Position numbers and translations under genes: made by a program | Shown: positions 4,906-6,533 of the stretch, piece by piece | Layout: each line of letters starts with the position of its first letter | How positions within the stretch are numbered: position 1 is the first letter of the stretch | The notes under the pieces: model-generated | Seen by the model: the letters and a program-made list of their open reading frames with translations, nothing else | Databases searched by the model: none | What the model was told of the DNA's origin: nothing | DNA from: JALHUB01 sp050010555 | GTDB lineage: Bacteria > Chloroflexota > Dehalococcoidia > DSTF01 > JALHUB01 | Assembly: GCA_050010555.1 (NCBI GenBank) | Contig: JBEKKV010000067.1 | Coordinates: 1-6,533 of the forward strand | DNA: 6,533 bases | Direction: 5' to 3'

Positions 4906-6533
4906 ATGCCTCGTCGCTTCAGCGTCATCATCGCAGTTGTCACCTGTCTTGCCCTCGTCGTCGCTGTGATGCTGTTCATCGGGCGCCCCCGCGAGTCGCA
5001 TGCCGATCCGCTTCAGGGCACGCGCCTTGAGCTTGACATGGACCCGACGAACGGTACGGGTCCCTGCAACCCGGTGGATACGACGGTGCAGCATCAGACA
5101 GGCGATACATACGTAGTCGCCGTGTGCCTGACGGACGCGCCTTCAGCGCCGTCCGCCATTGATTTCACGGTGACATATGATGACACGCTAAACCAGTGCC
5201 TGCCCACGCCGTGCTCTGCGTCGGACGGACACTGCCTCGACAGCAACCCGGACGCCAACACAGGCGCTACGGTGTTCTCTTCGCCAAGCCTGGGAACCAA
5301 TTGGGAATGCGGCTTGGGTGCGGCGCCGAGATGCGATGCTGATCCCCTCACCGGTCCCGGCCATGGGGCGGCTCAGCTCGGCTGTTTCTCCGACTTCCCT
5401 CCGACGCTGCCTGCCGGCCCGGGCGTCTCGAGCCCCATAGCCGAGGTCAGGCTGCACGCATTTGCTCCCGGCACGGACAATCTTAGTCTCCAGCGGGTGC
5501 TCCTTTCCGACTCGTATACGGATCCTTTAGTTGATTGCGAGGGCCTTGGTGACTGTTTTGGCGGCTCCGACACAAAGACAGGTAGCCCTGTCACGCCTCT
5601 GCCAGTTGCAACGGCGACCCCGACGACGCAGCCCACACCTACGCCGGCTGTGACGACAGCGCCGCATTTCGCTGACGTTCAGATCGACATGGACCCGACG
5701 AACGGAAGCGGCCCATGCAACCCTGTCGATGCTTCGGCTCAGCACAACGTCGGCGACGTCTACTCCGTTGCGGTCTGCCTAACGAATTCGCAGAGTCCTC
5801 CCGGCGTCTTCCAATACAATTTGGTTTATGATGATTCGGCGAACCAGTGCGTGCCGACCGCCTGTGCGCCTGATGATTCGCTGTGCCTCGACAGCAACCC
5901 GGACGCTAATGCGGGCTCGACGGTCTTTTCGACGCCGTCACTCGGGACAGGATGGACATGCGAGGCTGGCAACGCTTGGCCGCCAAACTGTGACGAGGAC
6001 CCCGCTACGGGTCCGGGGCACGGGGTGGCGTATATTGGCTGCCTGAGCCTGGACTCCAGCACTCAGACGCTGCCGGTGGGACCGGGAGTGTCTGCGCCAC
6101 TGGCCGAAGTGAAGTTCCGCGCCTTGACGCCCGGAACGCAGAGCCTCAGCCTGCTCGGCGTGGACGCGGGTGACTCCGTTGGCAACACCCTGGTCGCCTG
6201 CGGGGATGGTTCTACTTGCTCGGGGGGAACGAACACAAATGTCCCTTATCCGATGTTCGCGGACGTCATTCCCGCCGGAACGGGGGACACCGCCAACCTG
6301 TGGCTCATGAAGAGCTGCGTCGACCCGACAAAGGGCGAAGGCTGCCTGGAGATCGACGAGTGGATCTACGGCATCTTCGACACCTGCAACCCGAACGACA
6401 TCGGCTGCACCGTTCCTGAGGGCCTCGGCGCGTGGGAGCACGAGCTCTTCTGGGACAAGCAGTTTGTGTCAGTCTCGACGACTCCGGACAACGCCTGGCT
6501 CACCAGCCTTGGGCGCGTGATTCCGCCGAACGG
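4906..6533 (+). CDS. Large exported protein with two Cys-rich cohesin-like repeats, Pro/Thr linker and a further domain; 3' end outside the window (542+ aa)
   Basis: The frame is open from the ATG at 4906 to the right edge without a stop. GGAGG (4894-4898) sits 7 bases upstream. A Sec signal peptide covers residues 1-33 (RR, hydrophobic 7-25, cleavage likely after SHA33). Repeat 1 is about 41-228, and a Pro/Thr linker covers 229-256. Repeat 2 is about 258-445. A third region follows from 453 (TANLWLMKSCVDP ... EGLGAWEHELFWDKQF) to the edge. Each repeat begins LxxDMDPTNG or IDMDPTNG with GPCNPVD. Each contains YDD, NQC, LDSNPDAN, TGPGHG and a late APGT or TPGT segment typical of cohesin-like beta-sandwiches. 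I count ten Cys per repeat at matching places, suggesting five disulfides each. No catalytic motif is seen; an adhesive, surface-layer or carbohydrate-associated role is inference. The cohesin resemblance is moderate and a dockerin partner is not visible. Confidence 0.85.
   Translation, partial: MPRRFSVIIAVVTCLALVVAVMLFIGRPRESHADPLQGTRLELDMDPTNGTGPCNPVDTTVQHQTGDTYVVAVCLTDAPSAPSAIDFTVTYDDTLNQCLPTPCSASDGHCLDSNPDANTGATVFSSPSLGTNWECGLGAAPRCDADPLTGPGHGAAQLGCFSDFPPTLPAGPGVSSPIAEVRLHAFAPGTDNLSLQRVLLSDSYTDPLVDCEGLGDCFGGSDTKTGSPVTPLPVATATPTTQPTPTPAVTTAPHFADVQIDMDPTNGSGPCNPVDASAQHNVGDVYSVAVCLTNSQSPPGVFQYNLVYDDSANQCVPTACAPDDSLCLDSNPDANAGSTVFSTPSLGTGWTCEAGNAWPPNCDEDPATGPGHGVAYIGCLSLDSSTQTLPVGPGVSAPLAEVKFRALTPGTQSLSLLGVDAGDSVGNTLVACGDGSTCSGGTNTNVPYPMFADVIPAGTGDTANLWLMKSCVDPTKGEGCLEIDEWIYGIFDTCNPNDIGCTVPEGLGAWEHELFWDKQFVSVSTTPDNAWLTSLGRVIPPN
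5026..6240 (+). repeat. Tandem protein-domain repeat visible at DNA level (unit offset about 651 bases)
   Basis: Unit 1 starts at about 5026 and unit 2 at about 5677. A 20-base block beginning GACATGGACCCGACG is identical at 5035 and 5686, exactly 651 bases (217 codons) apart. A second block of about 23 bases coding for CLDSNPDA is also shared. Identity elsewhere is patchy at DNA level but high at protein motifs, as expected for an older duplication under selection. Confidence 0.8.

Noticed and set aside
5094..6441. Several minus-strand open frames of 72-167 codons
   Set aside because: They are antisense to the long exported repeat protein, whose repeated motifs prove the plus frame.
1..6533. 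tRNA, rRNA, CRISPR array, transposase or insertion-sequence ends
   Set aside because: No cloverleaf, rRNA-like block, regularly spaced repeat or transposase-like translation was found on reading both strands.

Overview
The window is GC-rich bacterial DNA with GC-biased third codon positions. Start codons (ATG or GTG) mostly sit behind AGGAGG-like ribosome binding sites. Secreted proteins with Pro/Thr linkers, and two Cys-rich beta-sandwich-like repeats, resemble what is common in uncultured Chloroflexota (Dehalococcoidia-like) genomes. That assignment is inference from style; there is no rRNA or marker gene here.

Layout: 1-374 is a leader region with a short inverted repeat flanked by a 10-bp direct repeat. 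An unrecognised 303-aa soluble, charged protein follows (375-1286, +). Next is a secreted Staphylococcal-nuclease-fold protein with a Pro/Thr tail (1421-2104, +). Its 3' end faces a DsbA/thioredoxin-fold lipoprotein-like gene on the minus strand (2370-3116), with hairpins between them. A gene-poor stretch of about 590 bases (3117-3707) separates the DsbA-like gene from a divergent plus-strand gene (3708-4481). That gene encodes a membrane-anchored protein with a GspG/pseudopilin-like C-terminal domain. After a 424-base spacer carrying a near-consensus sigma-70 promoter, a long exported protein begins at 4906. It runs off the right edge with no stop codon, and has two Cys-rich tandem repeats, a Pro/Thr linker and the start of a third domain.

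Four of the five genes encode exported or membrane-anchored proteins, so the region looks like a cell-surface or extracellular neighbourhood. Two of them keep a recognisable enzyme fold but have lost the residues that define its catalysis. The nuclease-like protein lacks the Ca-binding and catalytic residues at every position I could align except one Asp. The DsbA-like protein has GANC where CxxC is expected. The pseudopilin-like gene carries an internal tandem duplication of its own 5' end, in which an identical 22-base block is read in two different frames. The last gene's promoter has a perfect 13-base palindrome filling most of the spacer between -35 and -10.

No tRNA, rRNA, CRISPR array, transposase or insertion sequence was seen. 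I do not see a defined multi-gene system; the strongest signals are the degenerate active sites, the partial gene duplication and the operator-like palindrome.
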